A DNA stretch of 64,000 nucleotides, taken from assembly GCA_949825065.1 (NCBI GenBank), contig OX463839.1, positions 30,451,540-30,515,539 on the forward strand, written 5' to 3'. This DNA comes from Odontocerum albicorne. Lineage: Eukaryota > Arthropoda > Insecta > Trichoptera > Odontoceridae. Below the pieces are notes generated by a model that saw only the letters and a list, made by a program, of their open reading frames with translations, made no database searches and had not been told where the DNA came from. Both the position numbers and the translations under genes were made by a program. Below are positions 43,836-54,680 of the stretch, one piece after another. The first letter of the stretch is position 1. The number at the start of each line of letters is the position of its first letter.

Positions 43836-44140
43836 ATACACATGATCCATTTAGTCAACTTCTATCATAAGATAATAAATTAATTAAAATGAAATTGTGG
43901 TTTCGCAAATTATTTTGTAAGATATAGGCGAACTTTTCTAGTAACCGATATGCGTAGATATGAAATAAATTTGTGGGTTACTTGTTTGGAATTTATTAGA
44001 AAATTTCAAGCTTCGGGGTTTTCCTTTACCAGTTCCATTGGATTTGTGCCTGAGAGATGTTTCTTCGGACAGTAGTAAAACTTTGACATCGATTTCGTCT
44101 TCATCTAATAAATTGATTGTTCTAAATCGACCCAATAGTC

Positions 44141-44560
44141 GTGGCGTATTATGATAGAGCTTTTGCCGTTGCTGGATCTGTGGCGTGGAATGTTCTGCCT
44201 TTTACTGTTAAATATGTGGGTGGCGTGTGCAGCTTCAGGAAACAGTTGAAGACAACTCCTTTTTGGGGCTCAAAATTTAGAATTTTATATGGATACCTAC
44301 ACACATACACTACACTCCACTTTAACCTATCGCATTACTATCTTTGTAGTTCGTCTTTCCTTATCAAATATGTTTTTGTAAACATATACAGATGCGGGAA
44401 AGTTCGCAATCTAATGATCAATGCCATCATCTTACACTCAACTTGTTTCTTTTTTGTATTATTTTTAATCTGTCAATAATAGGTTCGAGTCCCGAGTTGG
44501 ATCGCCTTTGATGAGAGTTTGCTCACTAAACGGCACTATATAAATTGTCATTTTATTATG
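44141..44560 (+). mobile_element. LINE family C 3' end (plus strand)
   Basis: The plus frame reads YYDRAFAVAGSVAWNVLPFT, then GGVCSFRKQLKTTPFWGSKF, the RT C-terminal end. The shared 3' tail follows, with CTACACTCCACTTTAACCTA, TCTGTCAATAATAGGTTCGA and ATATAAATTGTCATTTTATT. The clearest plus-strand copy of the family. Confidence 0.72.
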
Positions 44561-44597
44561 ATTGAATTTATCAGCTTACGCATATGGTATTATGTAT

Positions 44598-44930
44598 TAA
44601 TGACTACCTTTGTGACCTAGTTGGTAAGATGGTCGAATTCGATCTGGAGGTTTCGGATTCGATTCCCGATGGCGTCAGGAAAAATGGGTCTAAGTCTCGT
44701 AAAATACAATTTGGAAACAGTACTCCTAAACGTGTGTGATTGTTGTTGCCTCTTCACGCGTGATAGTATTCCTAAGATATGCGATTACGAACAACGGGAT
44801 TCGTGCCTACTTCATTGGTTATAAATCTGAAGGCTCGGTTAATGTAACTGACTACCATATTTTTTCCCAACCACGCTTTTTAATGTATCTGGGACACCAA
44901 GTTGAACGGTACCATACAAATTAATGCAAT
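44598..44930 (+). mobile_element. SINE-C copy
   Basis: Head TTTGTGACCTAGTTGGTAAG (box A arm) and GGATTCGATTCCCGATGGCG (box B arm), then a body with GTCTAAGTCTCGTAAAATAC that resembles GCTTAGTTTGGTAAAAGAGA at 62690, and an end near GAACGGTACCATACAAATTA. The same final word, GGGGTACCATACGAATGAGA, appears at 46740. Confidence 0.6.
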
Positions 44931-45076
44931 AATTGATGTCTTAATAATCGATACATCTATTAAAACAGATACAGCTTTGCCTAGTGAATAGATTTATTAT
45001 ATTATTGAAATTCGGATTTAGAACGTTTTATAATTTCATTTTAATTTAGTAAGTGCCGTTTAAAAGCTGCCTTATA

Positions 45077-46333
45077 CGAGGGTGGATCAAATATCTACGA
45101 GACTTTTGTTTTAGAGCGCGTACTTTTAAACGGAGCGCGCGGCCACCTCGAGGAGTGTTGGGTGGGGGATATCAGAAGTGGGGAGAGCGGTCGTCTGGCC
45201 TCGGTAGTTCCGTAACTAGTATGACACACGATGTCTGAGAAAGAGGTGCACCCGTCGATTGCGCAACTCATAATTATCAAGTTTCTCGCTCGTGAGGACG
45301 TAAAACTGGCCGAAATTCTGCGGAGACTGACGGCATAGTTTGGGGATCAAACACGGTCAAAGCCCTGCGTGTTTTCCTGGCATAAAGAGTTCATGAAAGG
45401 CCGTAAAGGGGTTGAAAACGAGAACCATGATCATCGCCCATGGACGAGCATTACCGAATAAAACATTAACGCCATTCGCGATCTTCTGGAAAACGATCGA
45501 CGTTTTACGGTTTCCGAAATTTGTTCTGATATAAGAATTAGTTATGGGAGGTACTCAATCCATAAGAACAAAGGATCTAGGATTCCGTAAAGTGTCTGCT
45601 CGATGGGTCCCACGTCTTTTGACTGCAGAACAAAAGTTGGCACGTTTGCACGTCTGTGAGCGGCTCTTGGCGCGGTTTGCACAAGAAGGGAACGCATTTT
45701 TGAGGCGCATCGTTAACTGCGATGAAACTTGGGAACATCACTACACGCCCGAGTCGAAATAAGCTAGCATGGAGTAGAGAAAGGATGAGGCAGCCCCTGT
45801 GAAAGCCAAGATTTGGCTGTCAGCTGGTAAGGTGCTTGCGACTGTTTTTTGGGACTGGCGCGGCATTTTGCACGTCGATTTTTTGTACGATTGTCGCACC
45901 ATCAATGCTGCGTACTACTGCGAGCTTTTGAGTGAAGTTAAACATGTTCATCGATGTAAAAGACGTGACCCTCCCATACTGCAGCTGTAACATTCGAACA
46001 ATTGGAGGAAATGAGTTGGAAACGACCGGAACACCCTCCCTATAGCCCTGATCTATCGCCCTGCGACTTTCATCTCTTTGGACCACTGATAGAAGCTCTG
46101 GGAGGCCAACGATTTAATGACGACGATGTATTTGAGAGGTTTATGCGCAATTGGCTGCTTGTACAACCCACTTTTTTTACGATGACGGGATAAAAAGACT
46201 ACCGATCCGCTGGAAAAAATGCATTTCTAAAGCAGGAGATTATGTAAAAAATGATGTGTACTTGGTCTTTTTCTTTCTGCAAATAAAAAAATTAAAACAC
46301 AAGAGTCTCGTTTATTAAAAAGACCCACCCTCG
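45077..46333 (+). mobile_element. Mariner element (third family), 1257 bp, decayed
   Basis: The left end CGAGGGTGGATCAAATATCT and the right end in reverse CGAGGGTGGGTCTTTTTAAT share the first ten bases and then a CGAGACT block. TA flanks both ends (45075-45076, 46334-46335). The transposase inside is irritans-like and heavily mutated. Confidence 0.88.
45231..46250 (+). pseudogene. Mariner transposase, dead: stops, frameshifts, catalytic block deleted
   Basis: Starts MSEKEVHPSIAQLIIIKFLA. TAG at 45336 and TAA at 45459 are in frame; a frameshift precedes FRKVSARWVPRLLTAEQKLA (45580 on). FLRRIVNCDETWEHHYTPES holds the first catalytic Asp, followed by TAA 45760 and TAG 45775 (Gln and Trp codons expected there). 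AGKVLATVFWDWRGILHVDF follows. At about 45985 DPPIL joins directly to AAVTFEQLEEMSW in another frame, so the LLHDNARPH block with the second catalytic Asp has been deleted. YSPDLSPCDFHLF keeps the third Asp. Cannot encode an active enzyme. Confidence 0.88.
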
Positions 46334-46544
46334 TATATATTCAAAATCAAAGCGTTTTTAATGGATTTTTTTTTACGAAACGTCATCTACTTATTATTGT
46401 TATGTAATATTACATTTTTTGACCCCTTCACGTACGAGTAACCTGTTATATTTATTATAATGTCAATTTTGTCTATATTATTTTCAATTTATAACCGATG
46501 ATCTTAAAAAGCACGTAAAAAGAGTACCAGTCTTGTTAAATAAT

Positions 46545-46860
46545 TCGCTTTGTATCGATACTCACACCTGTCCAGGTGCGGTAGTGTTTCCAAGACGTGC
46601 GATGTCGAACTGTGAGTTATTGCTTACTCCAGTAGTTCTCAACCCGAAGGTTTGACGACTGGGGTCGAAGACAATATTGTTTTCTGGCCACGCTCTTCAA
46701 CATGTACGAATCATCAATTCGGATACGTAAAAACTGATAGGGGTACCATACGAATGAGAAATCAAAATAAATATTTAATTTCATTCACGACCGCCGTGGT
46801 ATACGCTTGACTTCAATTTCAGCTCCGGGGCTTCTGATTCCTTCCTTCCGTGGTTGCAGT
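46545..46860 (+). mobile_element. SINE-C-like fragments
   Basis: GATAGGGGTACCATACGAAT near 46737 resembles the end of the 44598 SINE-C copy, and GACCGCCGTGGTATACGCTT (46790 on) resembles a tRNA-like head. No single full copy can be traced. The second part abuts the 3' end of the RT frame, so it may belong to that LINE's tail. Confidence 0.4.
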
Positions 46861-46861
46861 C

Positions 46862-48697
46862 CTAAGACTGGTTTGCAGCAATTTGAACTCTTCTCCTCCA
46901 TTCCCCCCTGTCCTGTGCGGCTCTTTTTAAGTCTGTATATGTTGAGCAGCGCACGTCCACCAACAGGTCCTCCAGGTACTCTCGGCGTGGGCGTCCCCTA
47001 GAGTTTGTCCCCTCGGTCATACCCTCCATTATGGCATGCAAGAGGCCCTCTTGTCGTATTATATGACCGATCCATCTTGCACGCCTTTCGGACAGGATCC
47101 TGAGCAGGTGCCTTCCTCCTTCGATTCGTTGGAGAACCTCTTCATTTGTGATGCGGTCTCTCCAGGAAATTCCTAATAGTCTTCTATAGGACCACATCTC
47201 AAAAGCCTCTAATCTTCGTCTATCTCTTTCGGATAGGCACCATGTCTCGCAGCCGTACATCAAGATACTCCATACATAGGTCTTGATGAGGAGTATTCTC
47301 AGTTTTAGGTCTATATTAATTGATTCTATTATTTTCGACCTTTTATTAAATGCAAGTCTAGCCTGATGTATACGGCTGTCGACCTCGCTCCTGGACCGAC
47401 CGTCCCATGTTATTTTGCTCCCGAGGTAGACAAACGCCCTGGTGTTCTTTAGTGGTTTACCCGACATCACTATTCTCATCTGGTGCTGCGCTCGGCCTAC
47501 AGTCAGCAGCTTTGTTTTGTCTTTATTTATCTTCATACTGTAGTTATTTTGAAGAATGCTTTCCATAGTTGTTAAGGCCTCTTGTAGTTCCTCTTCACTT
47601 TCAGCAACCATAGCAATATCGTCAGCGAACCTTATCATGTCCACCTTTTGCCCGTGTATCTTTACACCTTCTCTGTGACTCATTCTCTCTCTCAAGTCGT
47701 CAATCGCGCTCTGTATATAGGCGTTAAAAAGAACAGGTGACATAGAGCATCCCTGCCTTACCCCTTGTCTTATATTGGCTTCCTTTGTGTCTTCGTCACA
47801 TCTGATTATAGCGGTCTCATTCTTGTATAGCGCCTGGATTATACGTCTATCTCTGTATTTGATATCAAATCTCTTCAAAATCTCGAAGAGTCTTTTCCAT
47901 TCTACTTTGTCAAAAGCTTTCTCCAGGTCTATGAATGCGATGTATGTGTTTTGGTTTCTTCTTATTCTATTTTCTAGTAGTATTCGTAGAGACAGTACTG
48001 CTTCTCTGGTTCCCACACCTCTTCTGAAGCCATACTGGTCTCTGGAAAGGATGTTCTCTACTTTTGGTTCAATTCTCTTTAGAATGATATTAGTCAGTAT
48101 TTTTGAGGCATGGGATATTAGGCTAAGAGTTCTGTGTTGCTCACATTTTGTCGTACCTGCCTTCTTTGGTAATGTGACAATTAGGCATTTCTCGAAGTCC
48201 TCTGGTATCTTTCCGGTCTTATATATTGTCTGTATCATTTTAAACAGGGCATCTGTGATTCCTTTTCCTGCTGCCTTAATTAGTTCGGCCGGAACGTCAT
48301 CGATTCCGGGTGCTTTCCCGTTTTTGAGATTTTTCAGTGCGAGGTCGAACTCTTCTCTAATGATTGGGTCTCCCAGATCATCCGCGTCTACCTCATTTTC
48401 TCTCTCTATCAATGCTTCACTGTCAATATTTCCCTTGCCATTGTACAGCATTTCGAGATATCTTTTCCATCTCTCTCCTATTTGGTCATTTTCGAATAGT
48501 ATTTTGCCGTCTTCTCCTTCTATTGCATTGCTCTTTCCGATTCTCATCCCAAAGAAGTCCTTCACCGCAGCGTGAGCTCTTTCTGCATTTCCTCTCTTGA
48601 GGTCGTCATTTATCTCAACGCATTTATTCTGATAGTATGTTTGATTTGACTGATTGATTTCTTGAAATATCAAAAAAAATCTCATCTTTTTATTCAT
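46862..48697 (-). CDS. Non-LTR retrotransposon ORF2, RT and C-terminal domains, 5' truncated but open
   Basis: A 611-codon frame on the minus strand. It would copy the element's RNA into DNA at a nicked site. Order: a region before the palm with RWKRYLEMLYNG (77-87) and NGKAPGIDDVPAELIK (126-141); palm with FRRGVGTREAVLSLR (224-238), YIAFIDLEKAFDKVEW (252-267, first catalytic Asp 257), RQGVRQGCSMSPVLFN (310-325) and RFADDIAMV (356-364, catalytic Asp pair 359-360); thumb with FVYLGSKIT (422-430); then YGCETW (481-486) and FEMWSYRRLLGISW (499-512), RWIGHIIR (541-548), GRPRREYLEDLL and RGEWRRRV. All catalytic residues are kept. The N-terminal endonuclease is absent and the frame meets a stop just upstream (near 48740), so Met 1 is not the native start. 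Clade probably RTE-, Jockey- or R1-related; not assigned. Confidence 0.88.
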   Translation of the reverse strand: MNKKMRFFLIFQEINQSNQTYYQNKCVEINDDLKRGNAERAHAAVKDFFGMRIGKSNAIEGEDGKILFENDQIGERWKRYLEMLYNGKGNIDSEALIERENEVDADDLGDPIIREEFDLALKNLKNGKAPGIDDVPAELIKAAGKGITDALFKMIQTIYKTGKIPEDFEKCLIVTLPKKAGTTKCEQHRTLSLISHASKILTNIILKRIEPKVENILSRDQYGFRRGVGTREAVLSLRILLENRIRRNQNTYIAFIDLEKAFDKVEWKRLFEILKRFDIKYRDRRIIQALYKNETAIIRCDEDTKEANIRQGVRQGCSMSPVLFNAYIQSAIDDLRERMSHREGVKIHGQKVDMIRFADDIAMVAESEEELQEALTTMESILQNNYSMKINKDKTKLLTVGRAQHQMRIVMSGKPLKNTRAFVYLGSKITWDGRSRSEVDSRIHQARLAFNKRSKIIESINIDLKLRILLIKTYVWSILMYGCETWCLSERDRRRLEAFEMWSYRRLLGISWRDRITNEEVLQRIEGGRHLLRILSERRARWIGHIIRQEGLLHAIMEGMTEGTNSRGRPRREYLEDLLVDVRCSTYTDLKRAAQDRGEWRRRVQIAANQS

Positions 48698-48799
48698 ATT
48701 CAGGCCTTTAAAAGAACTTCCAAATTGATTAGAAGAGATTGATTATATGACCTCAAACCAACCAGATTTTATCAGATGATTCCACCTAAAGCCTCCTGT

Positions 48800-49085
48800 A
48801 TTATTATCAAATATCGGAAGATCTACAAAGATTTCTTTGTAGTGCGTCTTCTGTTGATAGGTTTTCTGCGTTTTTCATACCAAATATATTTTTCTTAACA
48901 TATTCAGAAATGGGGAAGTTCCCAATCTAATAGCTGCAGCAACCCCCTTCCTTTCCTCACACTCTGTTTTTTCGTAATCACTTTAATATGTCAATAATAG
49001 TGGGTTCGATTTTTCGTGCTAGAGCGCCCTTGAAGAAAGTCTGCACTCTAACCGGTGGTATATACGAGTACATATAAATTGACTT
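48800..49085 (+). mobile_element. LINE family C 3' end (plus strand)
   Basis: ATATCGGAAGATCTACAAAG, GGGAAGTTCCCAATCTAATA, TGTCAATAATAGTGGGTTCG, CTAGAGCGCCCTTGA and ATATAAATTGACTTATTTTT are the family C tail in the same order as at 44340-44540. The RT C-terminus is missing. Confidence 0.65.
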
Positions 49086-49089
49086 ATTT

Positions 49090-49450
49090 TTATTCACACA
49101 AACATAAAATCACGCAATTTCCTTGCTGAGATAAGACGAGAGGACAGAGCACCGGGCTTTCCTATCTCAACAAACATATTTCGCCTCTTCCACATTCATA
49201 TACCTTCTCATATAGCTCCTACTATTTCTCTTACCTCTAACTTTTCCTTTTTTCAAAAATTTTATTCACTTGACACGATTATACTTGTCTTTGTCTTCCT
49301 CTTCCGCGCTTTTCACGCACATTTTTTCTGTATATTTGTTTTGTTAGTATTTCTTTATTCATTAGTTCTAAATGCCCAAACTATTCCAGAGTGCTCTTTT
49401 TTATGTTTCTCAACACATCAGGTTTATGTTCACATTCATCCCTAATCAAT
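49090..49450 (-). pseudogene. LINE family D relic (minus strand)
   Basis: On the minus strand LEYFGHLERMNE, then KARKRKTKT, match the family D FGHVERMNE...GRPRK blocks, followed by the degenerate ending. The tail begins near 49090 next to the family C tail, so as at 29945 two LINE tails of opposite orientation meet. Confidence 0.5.
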
Positions 49451-49527
49451 TAATCCTGTAGTGTATCATAAATTGTCACCCCATGTATTCTTATCAGTGC
49501 AGATTTTTTTGGGCTCCTTCAGTATTT

Positions 49528-49602
49528 TTTCACATTTACGTGTCTCTCCCATACATCATACGAGTATGAGAGAGACACGTGAATGTGAAAGTAGATTTTG
49601 AT
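49528..49602. repeat. Imperfect hairpin, ~27-bp arms
   Basis: TTTTCACATTTACGTGTCTC TCCCATAC pairs with GTATGAGAGAGACACGTGAA TGTGAAA with two or three mismatches across a seven-base loop. Sequence to the right (49603-50394) is AT-rich without recognised features. Confidence 0.8.
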
Positions 49603-50394
49603 ACTGTCCGGGTTGAGTATATATGTTTTAGTGCTTCATTGACAGTTTCCTATCGCTGTACGCCGTTCGATATATCACGTAATTTTCTCATCATCTGAGA
49701 AAATACTACCCAAATATTAGAATTCTTGAACTTGCTTCAATCTTACATTATTCACCCGTATACTTTTCCTTTCCCATTGCCTACTTTTGATTTTATTATT
49801 ATTATTAATATAAAGTGAAAGTGTATTACAATGCCATTGAACTAGGATACTGATTTCTGGGTTAGTCGAACGGAATTATTAATGACGTGTCTCAAAAAAA
49901 ATCATGATATTAAAATTGTCGATTAAATGGAATAAAGAAAAAGTATCGTTTTGAAGTGATTTTGCATGATATTTTAATTAAAAAGTGATATTGCGATATC
50001 GTTATATATGGGGTAGTTTTACAAACGAGGAAATTATATCGACAATTTTTAATAAATCTTTTAGACAAGTGAGTGTATGGCTAAGAATGAAATAAATTAT
50101 TCTCATAGTCATGATATTTTTGAATTCCTCGTAAAGCGTATCATAAATGTAACGCGTCAGATTACAAGGTCTCACTCTAAGAGATTGAGATTTATGCCCG
50201 TTTTCTTACGGAAGTCTTTTTTTTATACTCCTCTTTTATGATTCAACGCAGTGTGATCTACCCTAACTTCAAACCTTAAATTAGCTTTTATATAAGATAA
50301 GACCCGTGTTAACAAATGTATCAGAAATGACATTGACAAAAATATTTTTGTGTAGTTTAGATACTTTTTGGAATTAAGGAAGATGTTTGTATCA

Positions 50395-50580
50395 TATTTT
50401 ATTACACTTTCGTTCTATATGTTCTATATATCTACCTGGCGGGTTTCTTGTTGAGCAATATCTTCCAGTCAGCCAGAAATATGTTACAGAGGCCTTAAAT
50501 GAAAGTCAGAGTGAAAATCTTTTTAATGAAGTTGGGTACCGAACTCGAACCCGATGGATTGTAGTGCCAAGGATGATGAA
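50395..50580 (-). mobile_element. SINE-A copy (minus strand)
   Basis: ATTTTATTACACTTTCGTTC, CCTGGCGGGTTTCTTG, GTTACAGAGGCCTTAAATGA and GGTACCGAACTCGAACCCGA follow the family order. The head breaks down after the box B arm. Confidence 0.68.
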
Positions 50581-50904
50581 GATGAGTTATATAGAATTGA
50601 AAAATCAATTGGCTATACTTAAAACGTTTAAAAAATATATCAAAATTACAAGTTTTCACCATATTAAAATCGGGATAAAAACACGACAGAATAAAATTCA
50701 GGTTCTCAGTTGAAGAAGCTCAATTATGATTATTTTTTTATATTTAGATATGCGTTTAGCGTATCATTGTGTGTTTCTAAGTTTTTTTTTGTATTTTGCT
50801 GCCTGCGTGAAACATAAAATACTTCATAATGATTTATTTTGTAATAAGTGATATATAGTATAGCATTATTATTATGGATAAAAGTTTTATTTTTCTAATT
50901 TTAT

Positions 50905-50995
50905 ATCTTTGCCGACCTGCTTGTCTTAATTGATAAGACATCGTTCCGATCCGGGTATAACGTGCGAATCCCGTTGTTACCCAGAATTTATTTTA
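50905..50995 (+). mobile_element. SINE-A-like tRNA head
   Basis: GACCTGCTTGTCTTAATTGA TAAGACATCGTTCCGATCCG GG and TGCGAATCCCGTTGTTACCC have the SINE-A head layout. No body follows that I can trace. Confidence 0.5.
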
Positions 50996-51207
50996 TCATC
51001 CATGCCTTATAGGAAACCTAAAAATGGAAAATATGAATATTGCCACTCTACATGGTCTCCACCCATGAAATGTGGCCATAATATTGATTGTTGCCGGTGC
51101 GGAAGTGTCACGATTTTTTTTAAATGATGTGAGTGCTTGTTTATTTTACGATCATTTCCGAAAGTTTTGGTATCGTGGTGTTTATTCTTGAAATGTAATA
51201 ATTGGAC

Positions 51208-51279
51208 AACCTCCATGGCCTAGTTGTTAAGACGTCTGTTTACAATCCAGGTATAGCGGGCTCCACTCCCGTTGGTACA
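51208..51279 (+). mobile_element. SINE-A head, left of inserted mariner
   Basis: ACCTCCATGGCCTAGTTGTT AAGACG and CTCCACTCCCGTTGGTAC are a SINE-A head that stops at the mariner's TA. The continuation of the same copy is at 52614-52740. Confidence 0.78.
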
Positions 51280-51281
51280 TA

Positions 51282-52611
51282 CGAGGCGTATCCAGAAAGT
51301 AAGTGTACTGAGGCTCTCACGACCGGATGGATTTTATTTTCGACATGTTGGCTACACTTCCGTGTAGACTGACCCTTGCCCTCCGCAACGAGACCGGTTC
51401 GAGGTCAGTACGTTGAGAAGTGTCGACGCGACAACACGTTTCGTGAAAAATGTCAATCCAATCTCCCGCCAAGTGCGAAATACGCGGCGTCATCCGTTAT
51501 CTAGTTTGGAAGGGAAACCTCCGGTTGAGGTTTATAATGAGGTGAAAACTGCATATGGTGATAAAGCTATGAATCGTACGAGTGTGTACAAGTGGTGTCG
51601 CGAGTTTAAAAACGGTCGTACGTCTGTGCATGATGATCAGAGGAGCGGAAGACCTTCAATTGTGACTGACGAAATTGTGGAAAAAATCGAAAATGCGCTC
51701 CGTGACGATCGCAGATTGACTGTGGATGAACTTTCTGCGATGTTTCCGCAAATCTCCAGATCTCTACTACACGAAACCATCACAGAAACCCTCGGATATC
51801 GGAAACTGTCCGCGAGGTGGGTCCCAAAACAGCTGACAGACCAACACAAGTTGAATCGAGTGGAGGCTGGGCAAGAGTTTTTGAGGCGCTGCAAACTCCA
51901 TGGAGATGAATTTCTCCGCTCCATCGTTACTGGAGATGAAACTTGGGTTGCACACTACACGCCTGAAACCAAAAGGCAGTCTCAACAGTGGCGTCACACC
52001 TCTTCACCCTCCGCCAAAAAGTTCAAAACCACAATTTCAGCCAAGAAAATCATGGCATCCGTGTTTTGGGACTGTCAAGGCATAATTTTAATTGAATATA
52101 TGCCTCAAGGGGAGACCATCAACTCTGCAAGATACTGTGAGACCCTAAAAAATTGCGGAGGGAGATTCAGAACAAGAGGAGAGGCATGCTGACAAAGGGA
52201 GTCTGCCTGCTGCACGACAATGCCAGACCACACACGGCCAACGCCACGAAGGAACTGCTCGCCTCGTTTAAATGGGATGTCCTGAACCATCCCGCGCATT
52301 CCCCTGACCTAGCACCTTCAGATTACTATCTATTTACCTCTCTGAAGCTGCACATGGGTGGAAAAAGGTTTTCAACCGACGAGGAGGTAAAGGAGGAGGT
52401 GGAAAAGTGGACGGAGGGGTTGGCGGGAAAATATTACGAGGAAGACATCAATAAGTTGATACCCCGCTTCACCACCTGCATTGAGAGGAATGGCGACTAT
52501 GTCGAAAAATAGCTTACATATGTACTACGGTAACCACGTAATTTTTTTGTTTAAATAAAAAAAATTGTAACCTACAAAAATTCAGTACACTTTCTTTCTG
52601 GATATGCCTCG
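51282..52611 (+). mobile_element. Mariner element (fourth family), 1330 bp, inserted in SINE-A
   Basis: The left end CGAGGCGTATCCAGAAAGTA and the right end in reverse CGAGGCATATCCAGAAAGAA stay alike for 29 bases with two differences. TA flanks both ends (51280-51281, 52612-52613). The SINE-A on either side joins correctly when the element is taken out. Confidence 0.92.
51450..52512 (+). pseudogene. Mariner transposase (irritans-like) with two single-A deletions
   Basis: The natural start is ATG 51450 (MSIQSPAKCEIRGVIRYLVW). One A is missing in the run near 51510 (KG-KPPVEV), so the frame moves to the one giving YNEVKTAYGDKAMNRTSVYK. After IVTGDETWVAHYTPETK (first Asp) and VFWDCQGIILIEYMP, one A is missing near 52150 (TLK-KLRREI). 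The next frame gives LLHDNARPH (second Asp) and HSPDLAPSDYYLF (third Asp), with 34 residues between the last two, and ends CIERNGDYVEK. With both A bases the product would be about 354 residues with no other damage seen. Both losses are in A runs, so a sequencing or assembly error is possible. Confidence 0.88.
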
Positions 52612-52613
52612 TA

Positions 52614-52740
52614 GATTTAAAAAGGCTCCAGTTTGGAACCACTTAAAGCTCATTTAACAACTTTTAGTTGATTGAAAAAAGATTGCCGAATGGTAATAAA
52701 CCCGCTAGGTTGTACTGTCTACATCGAAAGTGTAATAACA
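52614..52740 (+). mobile_element. SINE-A body and tail, right of inserted mariner
   Basis: GATTTAAAAAGGCTCCAGTT, AACCACTTAAAGCTC, ATTGCCGAATGGTAATAAAC and CCGCTAGGTTGTACTGTCTA are the SINE-A 3' part in plus orientation, directly continuing the head at 51208-51279. Confidence 0.78.
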
Positions 52741-53465
52741 AATAAGCATGTTATCTAAAATACACGAAAATGCTGTCGTTCGTAAATAAATTACCGAGAG
52801 GTCTTTTAAGTATAAAAATTTTATAAGGCCGTATTATTTTTTATCTAAACGTGAAATTAAAGTAACATCTTCTGAATACTTCGAAAAGAAATCCTTTTTA
52901 AAAGAAGGGATGCAAAATCTTAGGTTTCGCCTTATAAATCCCTCGATTTATATCATTAAGGACTCGTGGGATATGCGATAGGAGGAAGGAAGACCCAATA
53001 AGCTAATGGAGATGGGGTTAGCAATATTGTAATATAACGCGGGAAATAAATTTCGTTCGCTGAAAATGTTGGCATCTTACAATGTTAATATTCTCTCTAA
53101 ATATATGTTTATTTATTGACATAATAATAAACGACACTTGAGAGTAGTCTATATACGAGTATTATAGTAACGATTATAAAACTAGAGATAACGTATTAAT
53201 ATCTCCCAGAAAAAAAACTTACAATTCAGGATACGTGCACATATCTTTCAAAATGTGATACATAAAAATACCAATGTATAATATAATACGGGAATTAAAA
53301 AAATTGCCAAATTATTACAATGAATTAAATTCAATCAACAATATAAGACTTACGAGTACGTAGGAGTACGAAAAAATAAAATCTCTCTTAAGGGCAACAC
53401 GATTACCAAATTGTTGGGCGAATTAAGAAAAAAATATTTATACATTATGTTTTTCCTACATTAAT
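52741..53465. other. No recognised gene
   Basis: AT-rich, nothing recognised. Confidence 0.35.
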
Positions 53466-53545
53466 TTCTATTTTTAATACATTGTATAATTTGGCGGGTT
53501 TATTGCAAAGGCAATCTTTTCCGACGAAACAGAACATTGGCAATC
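53466..53545 (-). mobile_element. SINE-A tail fragment (minus strand)
   Basis: AATACATTGTATAATTTGGC, GGGTTTATTGC and CAATCTTTTCCGACGAAACA match the tail. The head is not recognisable. Confidence 0.55.
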
Positions 53546-53819
53546 AATTTTGTTTCCATTGTTGGGAGTAAGATAACAAGAATTTTATACAAAGAAAATA
53601 AAATGATAATGAGTTATAACATAAAAATAAAACAGGAATCATTTGATGATATAAATAACATAATAAATACAACGCCACCAGCGGTTGGGAGATTTGAGGG
53701 GAATATGGAAATAAGGAATGTACTCGTATACTATACATAAATATTTGCTATGACGATTTGTCGTTTTTGAGATACGCATAGAAGACAGATCTCCAAACCG
53801 ATATCTTTAGTTCACATAT

Positions 53820-54070
53820 TTGTATACATTTTGTCATATATGCTCTTCTATTTCTCATACATCTAATCCTTTTTTTAGTTTAAACTTTTCCAATAATAAA
53901 CTTTTACTGTCTACCTCTTCATCACTCTCCATTCATTTCAGATACTCGAACATATTAGTTCTATACTTGTATGTTGTTTAAGCTCATTGTCTAAATGTAT
54001 CCAAACCATCTGAAGCTCCCTTTCTTCATCTTATTTATAACACCTGTCTGTAACATACATTGTTGGTTTT
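53820..54070 (-). pseudogene. LINE family D relic (minus strand)
   Basis: Word order and composition follow the 49090 and 56770 copies: TTCTATTTCTCATACATCTA for the lost R(R/S)CM block, TCTACCTCTTCATC, and AAACCATCTGAAGCTCCC for the GHVERM region. Strongly degraded. Confidence 0.35.
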
Positions 54071-54439
54071 TAATTGATATCATTATTGAAATATATGTAC
54101 CATATATGCTATTTGAGATAGATTATGTTAGCGTAAACTAATAAAAAATGCACTTTCGTGTATTAGAAATCCTCAGTTATCTTGTGGCTGAGCTCTCGTT
54201 TTTCTGGCGGTTTTTGAGCTGTTCCAGACTAATAATTATAAATTCATATTTTGAGTTACCGAAATTTAAACCTTTCTTAAGAGCTTTGAGATCAAGGCAT
54301 CAAAAGGGTTGCAATTAGTGACGCGTCTTCAGATACCCCAATTTAACGCAGAATCCCATTGCGCCATTCTTCACGTTGTCTGCCTTGGAGTACTCACGGT
54401 TAGATAAAGAATATTGGTAAAATTGAAAAAAATATTTTC

Positions 54440-54680
54440 ATTTTATTACATTTTCGTTGTATACAGTATCACCAGGCGGGTTTATTGACATGTGGCAATC
54501 TCTTCCAACGAACCAGAAATATATTACAGATATCTTAATGGAAGTATCTACTGGATTAAGTGAAAGTATGTAACTATATACTGGAAACATAAAAAATGGA
54601 ACCCGACAGGTATCGAACCAGTAACCTTTGGGCTGGAAGACAAAAGTATTACCAACTAGGCCACGGAGACCGCATTGAAT
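54440..54680 (-). mobile_element. SINE-A copy (minus strand)
   Basis: ATTACATTTTCGTTGTATAC, CACCAGGCGGGTTTATTGAC, ATGTGGCAATCTCTTCCAAC in the tail; GGTATCGAACCAGTAACCTT, TGGGCTGGAAGACAAAAGTA and ACCAACTAGGCCACGGAGAC in the head. About 240 bp with all parts present. Confidence 0.8.

Noticed and set aside
47775..48575. 266-codon plus-strand open frame
   Set aside because: Exact antisense shadow of the RT frame 46862-48697, whose motifs are unambiguous.
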